Of a DNA stretch of 64,000 nt, positions 53,178-61,578 are shown one piece after another (the first letter of the stretch is position 1; each line of letters opens with the position of its first letter). Location of the stretch: positions 434,001 through 498,000 of the forward strand of contig NZ_JACAIS010000003.1 of assembly GCF_030325625.1 (NCBI RefSeq), written 5' to 3'. The translations under genes were made by a program, and so were the position numbers. The DNA is from Sphingobacterium sp. N143. Lineage in GTDB: Bacteria; Bacteroidota; Bacteroidia; Sphingobacteriales; Sphingobacteriaceae. Below the pieces are notes generated by a model that did not search any database, was not told the origin of the DNA, and saw nothing but the letters and a program-made list of their open reading frames with translations.

Positions 53178-53429
53178 ATGGGACATCAATTAAGAGGATT
53201 TATAGAATTATATCCAGTAAAATTTCAGCCAAATCAGAACAGCGACAACCCATTCGATGGCGAGGATGTTGTAAGCGAAAATCCTATTTCTATAGCATTG
53301 AATACTATCGAGATGATAGAAGAAGGCTTTATATATACGTCTATTCTTATGCCTAATGGTCAAAAGTTTTGTGTAAGAGTGCGATTGACTTATGATCAAA
53401 TAAAGTACTTAATCAAGCAAGCAATTTAG
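53178..53429 (+). CDS. Prophage protein of unknown function
   Basis: 83 residues. Beta-rich with GFIYTSILMPNGQKFCVRVRLTY. A frame shifted into it from 53105 is a shadow. No family recognised. Confidence 0.5.
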   Translation: MGHQLRGFIELYPVKFQPNQNSDNPFDGEDVVSENPISIALNTIEMIEEGFIYTSILMPNGQKFCVRVRLTYDQIKYLIKQAI

Positions 53430-53431
53430 CC

Positions 53432-53665
53432 ATGGAAAATCAAATCAAAGTAGGACAAATCTGCGAGGTAGCAGTGATAACCGATAATAGTAAGTATCCT
53501 TCATTGTATAATATTGGAAACACAGGGGTATTAATAAATGAATATCCTAGCGGGAATGCTGAAATACGTGTAGGTGTAAATGATAGTGATGGATATGGAT
53601 CATGGCATGCGTCCAAAGGATGCTTCAAGAAGGTAGGCAAGTTAACAATCACTAAAGTAAAGTAG
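53432..53665 (+). CDS. Prophage protein of unknown function
   Basis: 77 residues, SH3-like beta pattern (VGQICEVAVITDNSKYPSLYNIGNTGVLI, WHASKGCFKKVGKL). 2 bases after the previous gene. Confidence 0.5.
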   Translation: MENQIKVGQICEVAVITDNSKYPSLYNIGNTGVLINEYPSGNAEIRVGVNDSDGYGSWHASKGCFKKVGKLTITKVK

Positions 53666-53668
53666 GTT

Positions 53669-53896
53669 ATGACAATCGAAGAAAACAACAATATAGTAGA
53701 CCTCGCATCTAAAAAGAAAGATGGTGTCTACTCTAAAAAGCCTTACACCTATGCTGTAAAAAATGGCAAGATGGTGGCGTATGCAGACTATTCAGGTGAT
53801 GTGTACCGGTGTTTCCGAGGATTCAATTCGCATATAGGAAAGGTGCAGAAATATGAAGTCCGAGCAACGTTAACCAAGATCATTAAAGAATTATAA
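53669..53896 (+). CDS. Prophage protein of unknown function
   Basis: 75 residues, basic (YSKKPYTYAVKNGKMVAYADY). 3 bases after the previous gene. No family recognised. Confidence 0.5.
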   Translation: MTIEENNNIVDLASKKKDGVYSKKPYTYAVKNGKMVAYADYSGDVYRCFRGFNSHIGKVQKYEVRATLTKIIKEL

Positions 53897-53899
53897 ACC

Positions 53900-54400
53900 A
53901 TGAAAAGAGAAATAGAAACAAAATTATTTGAGTTTACTCAAAATAACTCAGGTGGTATTTTTGATGTAAACGAAAATGTATGCCATAGAGTAGTAATTGA
54001 AGCTGTCGATAAAAATCATGCAATAGCACTACTTGAACCAATGATTGAACATCAAAGTTATTCATGTTCATGTTGTGGCGATAGATGGTCGTCTTGTTAT
54101 GCTGATGAATTAGATATTTCCGAATATAAAACCGAGGGACTATTTGTAAGTATCTACACACACTACTCAGACTATGAACAACGGTGGTATACCTTATTTG
54201 GTGATTTACCAAGAAAGAGTGATCCAGCAGTAATTAAAAGATCCTGGGGCAACGAATTTGGGACTTTGATTTTCTTCGAAAATGAAATCCAATATCTGCA
54301 ATATCTAGCGAATCAATACGGATGGACAACGCCCGACATTCGCATCCATTACTTGGACGGATCAAAGAAGGAAATATTCAAAGTTGAAATAGACAAGTAG
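53900..54400 (+). CDS. Prophage protein with CSCC metal-like motif
   Basis: 166 residues. The SCSCCGDRWSSC segment suggests a zinc site. C-terminal LIFFENEIQYLQYLANQYGW is helical. Similar phage proteins exist without a known function. Confidence 0.6.
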   Translation: MKREIETKLFEFTQNNSGGIFDVNENVCHRVVIEAVDKNHAIALLEPMIEHQSYSCSCCGDRWSSCYADELDISEYKTEGLFVSIYTHYSDYEQRWYTLFGDLPRKSDPAVIKRSWGNEFGTLIFFENEIQYLQYLANQYGWTTPDIRIHYLDGSKKEIFKVEIDK

Positions 54401-54435
54401 CCCCCTATTTATTAACCCTTATAAATATTAAAAAA

Positions 54436-54597
54436 ATGATAACAGTACATTGGCATTTGATCGTGGTGATAGTCATTACGGTTTTTCTTTTGGCAGGTGC
54501 GTTCAAAGAACGTGATGGGTTAGATATAACACCTATATTCTACATTTTTGGGATAGTGGTATTATGGGCCATATATGGCGGTATTTTTCTTTGGTAA
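54436..54597 (+). CDS. Small prophage membrane protein (53 residues)
   Basis: ATG 54436 to TAA 54597. Two transmembrane segments (WHLIVVIVITVFLLAG and FYIFGIVVLWAIYGGIF). Follows AT-rich spacer ATAAATATTAAAAAA, a translation start context repeated before 54617. Confidence 0.55.
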   Translation: MITVHWHLIVVIVITVFLLAGAFKERDGLDITPIFYIFGIVVLWAIYGGIFLW

Positions 54598-54616
54598 ACA
54601 AATAAATATTAGAAAA

Positions 54617-54955
54617 ATGAACTATCATATAACTAGCGACAAATTCCATAAGTCAGGATTCGTGCCTAAAAGCAAGCATTCAGAAATACCTAAAGCTGCC
54701 ATTGTAATTTCATATCTAAAAAATAGAGACCGTAGCAATGGATTTAAAACCTGCTTAGGGGAAGGTCATATAAGAACCATAGTGATCAATAATTTCATTA
54801 TGAGGGGACTTAACTTAAGATTACACGCATGTCTTGATGAAAAACTTGAACTGATTGCTGACAATATGGATCTGTTCAAAAAGTGGGTAACTAAAGAGCT
54901 ACGCGATAATACTATACTCCTTAGTCGCAAAGAATTTGAAAAACTTAAATCTTAA
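54617..54955 (+). CDS. Prophage protein of unknown function
   Basis: 112 residues from ATG 54617; the in-frame start at 54575 lies in the previous gene. Contains AAIVISYLKNRDRS and LELIADNMDLFKKWV. No family recognised. Confidence 0.5.
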   Translation: MNYHITSDKFHKSGFVPKSKHSEIPKAAIVISYLKNRDRSNGFKTCLGEGHIRTIVINNFIMRGLNLRLHACLDEKLELIADNMDLFKKWVTKELRDNTILLSRKEFEKLKS

Positions 54956-54960
54956 AACAA

Positions 54961-55350
54961 ATGAATAACGAAATAACAAGGCTAACACCTCAGCAAGCAA
55001 TAGAACAAGGCTACACGCATTTCACTATTGATCAAACTGACATTTGGGACTCTATCGAACATTTTGTAGAGTATGGTAGACCTGAGTCTTACCCTGACAA
55101 TAAACTTTTTCTATTGGACAAAAATAAAACGGCTTTCAGCATTAGTGCAGAAACCATTCAATTTTTACTTCAAGACCACATAGAGAATCAAGAAGATTAC
55201 TATTGTGAAGATGATTCGTTATCTGATGAACTTGCCGAAGCAGACTTTGAAAAGATAGCCGAATTGGTAAATGTAGGTTTCACAAAACGGTTTATGTACC
55301 CGACCGATATAGAGTTGGTAAAAGAAGAAAGCGAGGTACACGGTGAGTAA
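54961..55350 (+). CDS. Acidic prophage protein of unknown function
   Basis: 129 residues, very acidic (DHIENQEDYYCEDDSLSDEL). Overlaps the ASCH gene by 8 bases. A DNA-mimic role is conceivable from charge alone, but nothing else supports it. Confidence 0.55.
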   Translation: MNNEITRLTPQQAIEQGYTHFTIDQTDIWDSIEHFVEYGRPESYPDNKLFLLDKNKTAFSISAETIQFLLQDHIENQEDYYCEDDSLSDELAEADFEKIAELVNVGFTKRFMYPTDIELVKEESEVHGE

Positions 55351-55777
55351 GGCACTAAGCATAAAACAACCTTGGGCAAGCCTTATTGCTCATGGTATAA
55401 AGGATATTGAAAACCGTACCTGGGCTACTAAGTACCGTGGCACGATTTACATCCATGTGAGTGGGAAAACACAATTCAATGTCCAATTAACAAACGAGCA
55501 AACCAAACTTGCAATTCCAGTTCTTAAAACAGCTTTCGATGGCACCATGCCGTTCGGCGCCATTATAGGAACTGTTGATATTGTAGACTGTGTTATCAAT
55601 CACCCTAGTATTTGGGCTGAGAAAACAAATGATTTCCTAGTCGATATTGGAGATGAAAAACCAATCTACAATTGGGTATTAGCCAATCCAGTATTGTTTG
55701 ACGAGCCTATTTTGAATGTAAAAGGCAAGTTATCACTCTGGGAATTTGAAGGAAAGGAGACCAAAGGAAATGGATAA
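55343..55777 (+). CDS. ASCH-domain protein
   Basis: 144 residues from a GTG start. The ASCH core SIKQPWASLIAHGIKDIENRTW, YRGTIYIHVSG and GAIIGTVDIVDCV are clear. ASCH proteins bind RNA or modified nucleotides; in phages the role is not established. Confidence 0.8.
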   Translation: MSKALSIKQPWASLIAHGIKDIENRTWATKYRGTIYIHVSGKTQFNVQLTNEQTKLAIPVLKTAFDGTMPFGAIIGTVDIVDCVINHPSIWAEKTNDFLVDIGDEKPIYNWVLANPVLFDEPILNVKGKLSLWEFEGKETKGNG

Positions 55778-56012
55778 GGAACAACTATGGCTCGAACGTC
55801 TTCGAAAATATATTGAGGACAATAAGGAAGATGAGCACCGCCATAAAGTATGCACATGGTGGCTAAGACTTGAATACAATAATGAAACCCCAACTGCTCA
55901 AATAAATTATTGGCTAAATAAGTCTGTAGCAAAAGGAATTTTAGGTAAGGAAACATCTTGTTACTACACCAAATATTGGTTTTTAAAAGAAAGTGAGGTA
56001 GGAAATGGATAA
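55770..56012 (+). CDS. Prophage protein of unknown function
   Basis: 80 residues from ATG 55770 (MDKEQLWLERLRKYIEDNKED), overlapping the ASCH stop by 8 bases. WWLRLEYNNETPTAQINYWL suggests a winged-helix-like region. Confidence 0.5.
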   Translation: MDKEQLWLERLRKYIEDNKEDEHRHKVCTWWLRLEYNNETPTAQINYWLNKSVAKGILGKETSCYYTKYWFLKESEVGNG

Positions 56013-56448
56013 GCTATTTAGACAGGTAAGCGTAATAGATCGTGAACCTGAAAAATATGGATACTACGATACAAATGTTGGTAATATTGAATACAGCCCG
56101 ACTAATGGCTGGCAATGGGGAATTCCTAACCCAGATTACTGGCTTGAAGAAATTTCGGTTAATAACAGTCAGGAAAACATCGCCAAAGAATGCCTTTCAG
56201 AATGTGACCGTCAATTAGATAAATGGGGAGTACAAAATCATAACCCTTTAATGTGGCATGCCATCCTAGGCGAGGAATTTGGCGAAGTTGCAAAAGAAGT
56301 TGTCGAATATTCTTTCGATGTAAGCAAAATTTACCGACTGAAAAAAATGAGAGAAGAATTGATACAGGTTGCTGCTGTTGCAATATCTTTTGTTGATAGT
56401 TTGGACAGGAATTTATTAAAGTCAGAAAGCGAGGTGAACTGTGATTGA
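56005..56448 (+). CDS. MazG-like nucleotide pyrophosphohydrolase
   Basis: 147 residues. The acidic helix LGEEFGEVAKEVVEYSF and the second REELIQVAAVAISFVDSL fit the all-alpha NTP-pyrophosphatase fold. Probably trims phage nucleotide pools. Confidence 0.75.
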   Translation: MDKLFRQVSVIDREPEKYGYYDTNVGNIEYSPTNGWQWGIPNPDYWLEEISVNNSQENIAKECLSECDRQLDKWGVQNHNPLMWHAILGEEFGEVAKEVVEYSFDVSKIYRLKKMREELIQVAAVAISFVDSLDRNLLKSESEVNCD

Positions 56449-56761
56449 GAATAAAATCTACCATGCCATTATTCTTCGCTTGGAAGAATTGGAACACAAA
56501 GGCGCTTACAATGGTAATGCACACCATCTAGCTCAAGACCTTTCAAAAATGGTAGCTATCGAGCTTTTATCTAAGCAACAAAGGCAAATATATGATGAAT
56601 TGGAATCAAGCCCTTATTGTGCTGTTGATGCAAAATACTTGTCTTATGCAACTGGATTGGACTCAAAAAACATCGCAAGCCAAATAAGACAAATTCAGAC
56701 AAAATCTAATTTGATAGGCATTAAAAAGGAAGGTAAAAACTTCAAGTATTATCAATTATGA
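56441..56761 (+). CDS. Prophage HTH-like protein
   Basis: 106 residues from a GTG start (8-base overlap). LDSKNIASQIRQIQTKSNLIGIKKEGKNFKYYQL resembles a winged-helix end. Function unknown. Confidence 0.5.
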   Translation: MIENKIYHAIILRLEELEHKGAYNGNAHHLAQDLSKMVAIELLSKQQRQIYDELESSPYCAVDAKYLSYATGLDSKNIASQIRQIQTKSNLIGIKKEGKNFKYYQL

Positions 56762-56958
56762 CACCCCAGGAAATAGGCGAACTAATCGAGCTTGTTATCA
56801 GCGATATCCTCTCATTGGAAGAAGCAGCGTCGATAGAGTGTATAGATCCGCGCGAACTAACCCGTGTGATAGATGAGGTGATGACTTTCAAATCTCGTCA
56901 TTCGCGTAATAATTCGGTGGTTTGCCTAGAACTTGGAAGTTTAGAAAGGAGAAAGTAA
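56758..56958 (+). CDS. Small prophage protein
   Basis: 66 residues, 4-base overlap. Acidic helices (EIGELIELVISDILSLEEAASI). No family recognised. Confidence 0.45.
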   Translation: MTPQEIGELIELVISDILSLEEAASIECIDPRELTRVIDEVMTFKSRHSRNNSVVCLELGSLERRK

Positions 56959-57224
56959 TGAGTCACACAATAAAATCCCCATGTATGGAACACGTTGATT
57001 TATCATTGACGCCCGAAGAAGCTGCAAGCGGATTAATCAACAATTTCCATAGCTATTATTACGAACTAGCAGTGGGTAAAGAAACAGCAGAGTTACATGC
57101 ACGTGTTCATGCAGGAAAAGCCGTTAAACTACTCTATACAATGGCTTACGAGCTGGAAAACGAAGAAGTGAAACACTTTTGGGGTAAAGTGATGAGAATA
57201 TTAAGAAAGGGAATAAAGAAATGA
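56958..57224 (+). CDS. Small prophage protein
   Basis: 88 residues from ATG 56958 (an earlier start overlaps the previous gene). Helical, with AELHARVHAGKAVKLLYTM. Overlaps the PP-loop gene by 4 bases. Confidence 0.5.
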   Translation: MSHTIKSPCMEHVDLSLTPEEAASGLINNFHSYYYELAVGKETAELHARVHAGKAVKLLYTMAYELENEEVKHFWGKVMRILRKGIKK

Positions 57225-58273
57225 TAACAGTAAACAGTCTGTCAGGCGGGAAAACAAGTTCATTTATGGCAATTCATTTCCCTGCTGATCATGAATTATT
57301 TGCTTGTGTCGAACAGTTTGCGCCATACTGGACACCCGAAGAAAGGAACCAATGGTATGATATCAGAATTGAAAGAGAAAAATCACATAATTGGATTAGA
57401 CGCTTCAATAGTGATTTTGTAATGAGCGCTGAAGATGACAGAACATTAATTGCTCTACATAAATTGTCTTTAGAACTTGGTACAGATTATAGAGGTAGAC
57501 ATAACGGCACAGGTAAAATTGAAGTATTATTTGCACGTGACTATGGAGTCGGAAAGTACAGAACTTATGACGATATAGTTGAAGATTTCCTTCCAAATTC
57601 TAGGAAACGGCTTTGTACCGAGGTTTTAAAAGTAGCACCTATTTATAATTATGTCAGAAGGAATATTGCGCCAATTGAAAACGTAGAAATGCGATTGGGT
57701 TTTAGGCTTGATGAACTAGATAGAACCGTGAACTTATATTTTAAAATAGTAGAAATAAAGGATCGCAAACCAAATCCCAATTTCAGCTTGCAAAGCGTTA
57801 TAAATGATTTTAAAATACCGGATTATTTGGTTAAATGGTGGGATATAATGGATGTTGAAGGGCAAGTAAGAAGAGGTGAACGTGAGTTAAAAACTAATCC
57901 TTTTAACTGTTATGGAGACGATTACTATAGGGTTCCATCTTTTCCTCTTATAGAACACGGAATTACGAATAGTATTGTCGGTAAATATTGGAGAGGAAGA
58001 CCTGAATACGATTTCCCAGAAATATCAAATTGTTCCATTTGCTTCCATCATACGATTAAACAACTGCAACAGCAATGGCGTAATCCTTTTGCAGCACACA
58101 AAATGAGATGGGCCAGAGAAGCCGAAAAAATAAAAGGTAGAACTTTTAAAAGGCACCAAGTAAATGGGAAGTCAATCCCTATGTCGATGCAGAATATATT
58201 ACAATTACCACTTCAACTACAAATGGATTTCATTGATTACGCCAGTTGCGATTCCGGTAGTTGTACAGATTAA
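57221..58273 (+). CDS. PP-loop (PAPS-reductase-like) prophage protein
   Basis: The protein has 350 residues. The PP-loop SLSGGKTSS (6-14) lies at the very N-terminus, as in PAPS reductases, DndC and adenine alpha hydrolases. Cysteines recur in RKRLCTEVLKVAPI, NCSICFHH and the C-terminal CDSGSC, which could hold an iron-sulfur cluster or metal. It may adenylate a substrate for sulfur or base modification of phage DNA or RNA. Function unproven. Confidence 0.7.
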   Translation: MITVNSLSGGKTSSFMAIHFPADHELFACVEQFAPYWTPEERNQWYDIRIEREKSHNWIRRFNSDFVMSAEDDRTLIALHKLSLELGTDYRGRHNGTGKIEVLFARDYGVGKYRTYDDIVEDFLPNSRKRLCTEVLKVAPIYNYVRRNIAPIENVEMRLGFRLDELDRTVNLYFKIVEIKDRKPNPNFSLQSVINDFKIPDYLVKWWDIMDVEGQVRRGERELKTNPFNCYGDDYYRVPSFPLIEHGITNSIVGKYWRGRPEYDFPEISNCSICFHHTIKQLQQQWRNPFAAHKMRWAREAEKIKGRTFKRHQVNGKSIPMSMQNILQLPLQLQMDFIDYASCDSGSCTD

Positions 58274-58319
58274 TTAACCCCCACCCTAGTATAGTCTAGG
58301 GTGGTAAAGAAGAAAGAAA

Positions 58320-58571
58320 ATGCAATTAAACATAGATTTCAATATTAAATCAATCCACGATAACGAAACCAATAGCAACAAATTGAGTGTCTCATTGGAT
58401 GTTAACAAGAGTGTTTTAGAACATCTTACAGCTCTTGAAATGGCTAAACAAGCATTAGCCAACGCGCTCGAAGCATATGTAAAAGTGATGCCAGAAGGCA
58501 TGGTCACTGATAAGGAGTATGAAAAATTGATAACTACACCACTTAAAAAATTGAAAGGGTTTGAAGTATGA
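58320..58571 (+). CDS. Prophage protein of unknown function
   Basis: 83 residues, helical C-terminus (LEHLTALEMAKQALANALEAY). The 47-base gap before it contains CCCCACCCTAG and CTAGGGTGG, a short hairpin that may be a terminator or leader. Confidence 0.5.
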   Translation: MQLNIDFNIKSIHDNETNSNKLSVSLDVNKSVLEHLTALEMAKQALANALEAYVKVMPEGMVTDKEYEKLITTPLKKLKGFEV

Positions 58572-58783
58572 AAAATATAATCCGAAAGATTTGGGTTCGT
58601 TTCCTCATTAAGCAGCTAAAAAAGGGAGTGATCGACAGTGATTCTGCCACAAGAGTACTTGTCCATTATACACTGGAACAGATGCAAAAGAACGGCGTTA
58701 GCGAATTGGAGATCGAATACTCTGCACCTGAAAGAACAGATGTAAAACTATTGATTTTGGCTTATTTAACTGATAAAAACTAA
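58568..58783 (+). CDS. Prophage protein of unknown function
   Basis: 71 residues, 4-base overlap with the previous gene. Basic start (MKNIIRKIWVRFLIKQLKK). No family. Confidence 0.45.
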   Translation: MKNIIRKIWVRFLIKQLKKGVIDSDSATRVLVHYTLEQMQKNGVSELEIEYSAPERTDVKLLILAYLTDKN

Positions 58784-58788
58784 TTTCT

Positions 58789-58938
58789 ATGTTAAAAGCC
58801 AAAAGACTATCCGACGGACAAGTATTTCCGGTATGGAAGTACCTTAACGATAATAGCGGAATGATTTCTGTATGGTGCCGTGATTGGTACGGTCATCATA
58901 TAGTTGGAGAAGATTGTAAATTAATTTGGGAGGAATAA
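58789..58938 (+). CDS. Small prophage protein (49 residues)
   Basis: ATG 58789 to TAA 58938. Beta-rich with KAKRLSDGQVFPVWKYLND and WCRDWYGHHIVGEDC. Fits the operon spacing on both sides. Confidence 0.45.
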   Translation: MLKAKRLSDGQVFPVWKYLNDNSGMISVWCRDWYGHHIVGEDCKLIWEE

Positions 58939-58941
58939 ACT

Positions 58942-59226
58942 ATGAAAATAATAGACAACAGAGAACTCTTTGAAGTAGAGTTCAACAGTAACACTATGCA
59001 TGTCTTAGCATTAGACTTAAAATCGGCCATTAGCCATGTTTTAGATGAACAATCAAACGGCGGCGAGGACGACTTTATTCGTGGTGAAAAACTAAGCGAT
59101 AACGAGTGTATAAAGGCAGTCACTTTCGACGAAGAGACAGGTAAACATCTTAATCTTGTGGATTGGATCAAAGAGGAAATAAACACAGGAGATAAACCGA
59201 TTATCTTAACATACACGGAAGTATGA
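58942..59226 (+). CDS. Prophage protein of unknown function
   Basis: 94 residues, 3 bases after the previous gene, 4-base overlap with the HNH gene. Acidic (LDEQSNGGEDDFIRGEKL). No family recognised. Confidence 0.5.
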   Translation: MKIIDNRELFEVEFNSNTMHVLALDLKSAISHVLDEQSNGGEDDFIRGEKLSDNECIKAVTFDEETGKHLNLVDWIKEEINTGDKPIILTYTEV

Positions 59227-59618
59227 CCCTCACCAAACAACAAAGAGAAGCGCTCCGACTAAAGTATTCGGGGCGCTGCGCTTATTGCGGATGCGAATTA
59301 GGCCAAAGATGGGCAGCGGATCACATTCTCCCCGTCGTCCGAGATTGGGTTAATGGTGGATGCCAATACCCAGAACGCGATACATTTGAAAACCTAACCC
59401 CTGCCTGCTTATCCTGCAATACCATAAAAGGATCGTTGAGTCTGGAAAGTTTCCGAAAGGTCATTGGCGGTTTTATCCGTTCACTCAATAGAGACAGCAC
59501 ACAATACAAGTTTGCAAAGAGGTATGGGCTTATTGAGGAAATTGAAAGACCTGTTAAATTTTATTTTGAATTATGCCAGAATACTACAAATACAAAAACA
59601 ACATCTATAAGCTCATAG
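59223..59618 (+). CDS. HNH endonuclease
   Basis: 131 residues. CAYCGCELGQRWAADHILPV and CLSCNTIKG give a zinc-finger HNH motif with catalytic His. Probably a phage or mobile endonuclease acting near packaging or replication. Overlaps the next gene by 46 bases. Confidence 0.82.
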   Translation: MTLTKQQREALRLKYSGRCAYCGCELGQRWAADHILPVVRDWVNGGCQYPERDTFENLTPACLSCNTIKGSLSLESFRKVIGGFIRSLNRDSTQYKFAKRYGLIEEIERPVKFYFELCQNTTNTKTTSISS

Positions 59619-59785
59619 ATCATGCACAACATAAAACATCAGGTAGCGAAGATATCCCTGTAGTAGTCTACACGGATGGAAATATCCTGTATACAAGAAA
59701 TGTGTCTGAGTTTTACGAACGATTTACACACATACCACATGATTCATTGGAGGTCGCAGTATTTGAGCTTAAATTAAAAGCCTAG
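59573..59785 (+). CDS. Prophage protein of unknown function
   Basis: 70 residues, beta-rich (DIPVVVYTDGNILYTRNVSEFYERF), start inside the HNH gene. Resembles DUF1653-like small proteins in layout. Last gene of the plus-strand early operon; its stop is inside the terminator stem. Confidence 0.5.
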   Translation: MPEYYKYKNNIYKLIDHAQHKTSGSEDIPVVVYTDGNILYTRNVSEFYERFTHIPHDSLEVAVFELKLKA

Positions 59786-59804
59786 ACCAAAAATCTAGGC
59801 TTTT
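59776..59804. terminator. Bidirectional terminator
   Basis: AAAAGCCTAGA and TCTAGGCTTTT enclose 7 bases. Both convergent stop codons (TAG 59783-59785 and the minus-strand stop at 59795) lie in the stem. Confidence 0.85.
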
Positions 59805-60217
59805 ACTATTGGATCAACCCAATAAATCTTGTGATCTGTCAAATTAAGCACATCCATTGGTGAAACGTGACATTCAACAATATCCTCTAGTCCATCCCCA
59901 AGGACATACTTCAGCGTTTCCGCGGACTCGACAGATCCCTCCAATATAGTTCCTTCATCGAGCACATATAAATCCGATGTAATCATATTGACTTTGTTTT
60001 TAGTAATCCACTCCCGAAGCTTATCTTTGGTCATTAGGACAACTCTTTCTCCAGCTTCCTTTGCTTCTTTTATCTCTTCATCAGCAACGTCCGGAAATTC
60101 TTTCCTTACAGTCGCTTCGTACAGTTCCCAACTGCCAGTACGGATAGCTTCGTTTCTCAAATAAAGCTTTCGGCCGTACTCTCCGACTTCATTAAAGTAT
60201 TGTTGCAATGTTTTCAT
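59795..60217 (-). CDS. Prophage protein of unknown function
   Basis: 140 residues, acidic and helical in the N-terminal half (FPDVADEEIKEAKEAGERVV). Follows the 60220 gene by 2 bases on the same strand. No family recognised. Confidence 0.55.
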   Translation of the reverse strand: MKTLQQYFNEVGEYGRKLYLRNEAIRTGSWELYEATVRKEFPDVADEEIKEAKEAGERVVLMTKDKLREWITKNKVNMITSDLYVLDEGTILEGSVESAETLKYVLGDGLEDIVECHVSPMDVLNLTDHKIYWVDPIVKA

Positions 60218-60219
60218 AT

Positions 60220-60489
60220 CTATAGTTCAATAAATACACTTCCGTTTAGGTCTTCTTCACGAATGTTGTTCAATGCATCTTGGATTACCAAAATATGTGG
60301 CTCATGAAATGGCACAGCTGTAATTCCCTCACAATCCAACGCAACAAGCCATTCAAAAACATTCGGTACCGTAATAGCCTTCCATGTGACATTTTCGATA
60401 TCCTCACAATCTGATGGCGCAATTATGACATTATAGCCTTTTCGCTGTAGCTTTTTCAAGACTGAGTGAGTAACCTTTTCAAATCGCAT
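60220..60489 (-). CDS. Prophage protein of unknown function
   Basis: 89 residues (KLQRKGYNVIIAPSDCEDIENVTW). First of a two-gene minus-strand unit, divergent from the SRAP locus. Confidence 0.55.
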   Translation of the reverse strand: MRFEKVTHSVLKKLQRKGYNVIIAPSDCEDIENVTWKAITVPNVFEWLVALDCEGITAVPFHEPHILVIQDALNNIREEDLNGSVFIEL

Positions 60490-60523
60490 TTTATTTGTTA
60501 CTTTTAATTAAATATACAAAATT

Positions 60524-61210
60524 ATGTGTTATCATACTTCCACTCCAAGCACGGCCCAGCTGGTTAAATAGTTTAAAAACCTTCAGGTGCATTACCAAAA
60601 TGAGGAAATCTTTCATGTGAGTGGCTTTACTCGTCCCTACTTGCCAGTTACGCTTAACGCTGATCCTGGTTCTATTGTTCCGGCCCGGTGGAAACTCATT
60701 CCATTCTGGGTAAAAACTGAGGATGATGCAGCCAAATATGCGAACACATTGAATGCCGAATCGGAATCAATCTTTGAAAAGAAGTCATACAGCAATTATA
60801 TCGGCAAAACCCGGGGCCTTCTTTACGTGAACGGCTTTTACGAACCTCATAAAGTAGCTGGGCAAAAGGACACTGAGAACTACTACATCTATACTCCCAC
60901 CAAAGATATTTTCACCCTGGGTATCGTATACAGCGATTTCAAAGACTATGAGACCAATAACGTGTACCCGACGTTCTCAGTTATCACCACAGCTGCAAAC
61001 CCTCTATTGGAGGAAATACACAACGAGAAAAAACGTATGCCGTTGATCATTCCCCCGGCCAGTAGGGATGCATGGCTTTCCGCTAGCACAAAGGAAGACA
61101 TCCAGCAATTAATGATCCCTTATGAAGGTGAGCTATTAGCACACAAAGTATTCCGTGTAACCGGGGCTAAAGGAGATACTAACCGGCCGGAAATACAAGA
61201 CGCTATTTAG
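60524..61210 (+). pseudogene. SRAP (HMCES/YedK-type) gene broken by an in-frame amber codon
   Basis: ATG 60524 begins MCYHTSTPSTAQLVK with the catalytic Cys2, then TAG at 60569-60571, then the frame continues FKNLQVHYQNEEI to the stop at 61210. The rest is intact: NAESESIFEKKSY (Asn), VNGFYEPH (Glu), IHNEKKRMPLIIP (His). SRAP proteins crosslink to abasic sites through Cys2. Only a GTG at 60587 could start a shorter protein, which would lack Cys2. Either the gene is dead, or the amber is read through, or it is a sequence error. Confidence 0.8.
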
Positions 61211-61520
61211 GCTTGAATTGGGCTTGGTACGCTTCAAGCTTCCGCATGATCTCCTGTAGCTCTGAATTTGCTTTTGCTACCCATTCAGCCCGCTGTTTAA
61301 CAGCAGCCATGGGGTTCATTATCTGGAAATCATCCCGGTTACTCCCACCACGTCTACCCTCAGTATAGATCCTTACCCAGGATGCAAGAAACTCTTCGGG
61401 CGTGTAGAACTTTCGCGTCACCTTATGGTAAATCCAGGCACCATTAAGCTTAGCATCGTTATACATCGATTTCACCACGATGGGGATTTCCATCTTCTTT
61501 TTTAACCACTCACGTTCCAT
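61203..61520 (-). CDS. Prophage protein of unknown function
   Basis: 105 residues, basic and helical (YTEGRRGGSNRDDFQIMNPM, NSELQEIMRKLEAYQAQF). Overlaps the SRAP stop by 8 bases on the other strand. Divergent from the 61579 gene across an operator-like palindrome. Confidence 0.55.
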   Translation of the reverse strand: MEREWLKKKMEIPIVVKSMYNDAKLNGAWIYHKVTRKFYTPEEFLASWVRIYTEGRRGGSNRDDFQIMNPMAAVKQRAEWVAKANSELQEIMRKLEAYQAQFKPK

Positions 61521-61549
61521 AGTCCAAAATTAGAATTAATATTTGATAA

Positions 61550-61570
61550 ATTACTAATAATATTAGTAAT
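61550..61570. promoter_or_regulatory. Perfect palindrome sharing the prophage operator core
   Basis: Arms ATTACTAATA and TATTAGTAAT flank one base. The arm matches the first 10 bases of the sites at 44839 and 44872 near the repressor. It lies between two divergent small genes and probably gives the repressor or antirepressor control over them. Confidence 0.6.
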
Positions 61571-61578
61571 TTTAACAC

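Noticed and set aside
60524..61210. Global amber recoding by the prophage
   Set aside because: Several prophage genes (for example those ending at 47036, 53665, 59785) use TAG as their normal stop, so TAG is not generally reassigned. Only local suppression remains possible.
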